Part shown: positions 6,299 through 7,658 of the stretch, piece after piece
Position numbering within the stretch: the first letter of the stretch is position 1
Layout of the letters: the number at the start of each line of letters is the position of its first letter
NCBI GenBank assembly: GCA_028709565.1
Contig: JAQVWU010000128.1
Coordinates: 1 to 7,658 of the forward strand
Direction of reading: 5' to 3'
Length of the DNA: 7,658 nucleotides
Source of the DNA: Eubacteriales bacterium
GTDB taxonomy: Bacteria; Bacillota; Clostridia; Oscillospirales; CAG-272
Notes under the pieces: model-generated
Told to the model about the DNA's origin: nothing
Seen by the model: the letters and a program-made list of their open reading frames with translations, nothing else
Databases searched by the model: none
Program-made: the position numbers and the translations under genes

Positions 6299-6360
6299 GT
6301 CTGCTTTCCTTAAAACACGCATTATAAATAAAATATATTGGTGATTTTCGCGTATATTTA

Positions 6361-6389
6361 TTGAATTACATGGATTATTATATTAGAAT
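6361..6389 (+). promoter_or_regulatory. Candidate sigma-A promoter for the solute-binding lipoprotein gene
   Basis: TTGAAT (6361-6366, 4 of 6) and TAGAAT (6384-6389, 5 of 6) are spaced by exactly 17 nt in AT-rich DNA just after a terminator. The predicted start is near 6396, leaving a leader of about 46 nt before the ATG at 6442. Confidence 0.65.
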
Positions 6390-6424
6390 CGGTTATAAGC
6401 ACATCGATTTAACATAACCGTTAT
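6390..6424. promoter_or_regulatory. Inverted repeats at the predicted transcription start (possible operator)
   Basis: CGGTTAT (6390-6396) and ATAACCG (6414-6420) are 7-bp perfect inverted arms 17 nt apart, placed right after the -10 box. The right arm also overlaps a second short inverted repeat, ATAAC-C-GTTAT (6414-6424), so three half-sites lie in a row. The position suits repression of a transport gene by a dimeric sugar-responsive regulator. No regulator gene is in the window. A leader-RNA hairpin is the alternative. Confidence 0.45.
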
Positions 6425-6441
6425 ATTATGGAGGGCTCATA

Positions 6442-7658
6442 ATGAAGAAAATTTACGCGATTCTCATTCTCTCCGCGCTGCTTGTATCGGCCGCGGCTTC
6501 ATGCGCGCAGAGCATTCCGGACAGCGGGGTACAAAGCGAACAACCGGTCCAAACCGGCGATGTGGCGGCAATATCCGATACGGTATTATTCGCGGCGGAT
6601 GATTTACCTGACAATCTGGATTTTGACGGCAAAGAAATTACGATTATGTACCGCGAAGAAGAGATACGAGAGTTTATAAACACCGAACAGACCGGGGATG
6701 TAGTGGATGACGCGGTCTATGAAAGCAACCGCAATGTCGAGGAACGCCTGAACATCCTGCTCACGGCCTTTGCCATGCGGGGCAACGCCACCGATGACCG
6801 CACCGCCTTTGTAAACCATGTCACCAGCACCGTGCAGGCGGGCGACGACGCCTTTCAGATTGTAGGAGCCCTGACATACAACATGCCCGCCTTTATTCAG
6901 AATGGTGTGGTCATGAATATGCTTGACCTGCCCTATGCCGACTTTGACAAACCGTGGTGGGTACAGGATCTGGTGAGATACGGTACTTTGGGCGGCAGGC
7001 TGTATCTGGCGTCGGGGGATATCTCCCTGAGCCTGATCAAGAAAACCCTCTGCCTGTATTTTAATATAAATCTGGCCGGGTCGCTGGGTCTGGACAGTCC
7101 GTACGATCTGGTGAACAGCGGCGCCTGGACCCGTGAAAACATGGATACAGCGGCAAAATCGGTCTACATGGATCTGAACGGTGACGGTCAGGTCAATACC
7201 GACGACTGCTACGGATACGCGGTATACGACCGGAATCACCTGAATATGTATATAGGCGCCTATGACCTGGAGGTTACCGCAAACGACGAAAACGGCTATC
7301 CGACAATCGTGTTCGGCGGCGATAAGACCGCCGCCGCCGTGGAATATCTGTGCGGTCTGTTCGCCGATTATCCGGGTATCGCGATCAACAAACTTTCCGA
7401 TGCGGGAAACGACCTGTCGATGCATCAGGCTTTAAGAAAAATGTTCACCGAGGGACGGCTGCTGTTTGTTTCGGCTGAATTCAACAACGCCGAGTTTTAC
7501 CGGGACATGAAGGACGAATACGGTATTCTGCCGGCGCCCAAATGGGACGAAAATCAGGCGGGATATTACACCGTCGCCCGTAACGTTTACTCATCCTTCG
7601 CGGTTCCCGTCACCTGTTCCGACCCGGATTTAACGGGCGCGGTCCTTGAGGCGCTGGC
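6442..7658 (+). CDS. Extracellular solute-binding lipoprotein, partial (runs off right edge)
   Basis: An ATG at 6442 opens 405 complete codons with no stop before the edge. GGAGGG (6430-6435) lies 6 nt upstream. The N-terminus MKKIYAILILSALLVSA is a signal peptide ending in A-A-S-C, with Cys21 as the lipidated residue, so the protein is exported and membrane-anchored. The mature part resembles family-1 solute-binding proteins of clostridial sugar ABC importers: WW at 172-173, LYFNINLAGSLGL (205-217), then GAWT (227-230) followed by DLNGDGQVNTDDCYGYAVYD (244-263), an order typical of this family. The DLNGDG loop fits the dockerin-type calcium motif DxNxDGxxNxxD (Asp244, Asn246, Asp248, Asn252, Asp255). 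A region of about 30 low-complexity residues after Cys21 is a linker. Such proteins bind a sugar outside the cell and deliver it to two permeases, which would be expected beyond the right edge. The gene has its own promoter after a terminator. The ligand is unknown. Confidence 0.87.
   Translation, partial: MKKIYAILILSALLVSAAASCAQSIPDSGVQSEQPVQTGDVAAISDTVLFAADDLPDNLDFDGKEITIMYREEEIREFINTEQTGDVVDDAVYESNRNVEERLNILLTAFAMRGNATDDRTAFVNHVTSTVQAGDDAFQIVGALTYNMPAFIQNGVVMNMLDLPYADFDKPWWVQDLVRYGTLGGRLYLASGDISLSLIKKTLCLYFNINLAGSLGLDSPYDLVNSGAWTRENMDTAAKSVYMDLNGDGQVNTDDCYGYAVYDRNHLNMYIGAYDLEVTANDENGYPTIVFGGDKTAAAVEYLCGLFADYPGIAINKLSDAGNDLSMHQALRKMFTEGRLLFVSAEFNNAEFYRDMKDEYGILPAPKWDENQAGYYTVARNVYSSFAVPVTCSDPDLTGAVLEAL

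Noticed and set aside
6604..7425. A 273-codon open frame on the minus strand
   Set aside because: It lies opposite the solute-binding lipoprotein frame, which has signal peptide, family motifs and promoter. No ribosome site or domain supports the antisense reading.

Overview
The window looks like a chromosomal stretch from an uncultured Clostridia-type Firmicute. This rests on the Bacillus-type DNA topoisomerase III, the clostridial style of sugar-binding lipoprotein, strong GGAGG-type ribosome sites, AT-rich intergenic DNA with sigma-A-like promoters, and moderately GC-rich coding DNA. The taxonomic call is inference; there is no rRNA or other marker gene here.

Left part (about 1-2530, minus strand): an apparent operon read right to left. 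A 384-aa uroporphyrinogen-decarboxylase-like (UroD/MtaA superfamily) protein is followed 88 nt later by a second, diverged 352-aa member of the same superfamily. After 33 nt comes the start of a lipoprotein gene that runs off the left edge. Only its start codon, ribosome site and signal peptide with lipobox are visible. The two UroD-like proteins differ at the positions that bind metal in the MtaA methyltransferases, so they probably do different chemistry. Neither is a standard HemE.

Centre (2420-2700): a 281-nt divergent control region with candidate promoters for both strands, a 12-bp perfect palindrome touching the topB -10 box, three CCGGTA words and an 11-bp tandem repeat.

Right part (plus strand): topB (DNA topoisomerase III, complete, 725 aa), then a PIG-L/LmbE-type deacetylase (240 aa) and a two-helix membrane protein of unknown function (180 aa), closed by a rho-independent terminator. 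After it, a fresh sigma-A-like promoter with an inverted repeat at the likely transcription start drives a long open frame that leaves the window at the right edge. It encodes an extracellular solute-binding lipoprotein, probably the binding component of a carbohydrate ABC importer.

The housekeeping gene topB sits between two apparently catabolic or transport modules, one with UroD-like proteins plus a lipoprotein and one with a solute-binding protein. No CRISPR, tRNA, rRNA, transposase, integrase or phage gene was seen. No wholly new system could be established. The most unusual items are the diverged UroD-like pair beside a lipoprotein, the palindrome-rich topB control region, and two unrelated 11-bp tandem duplications in leader regions.
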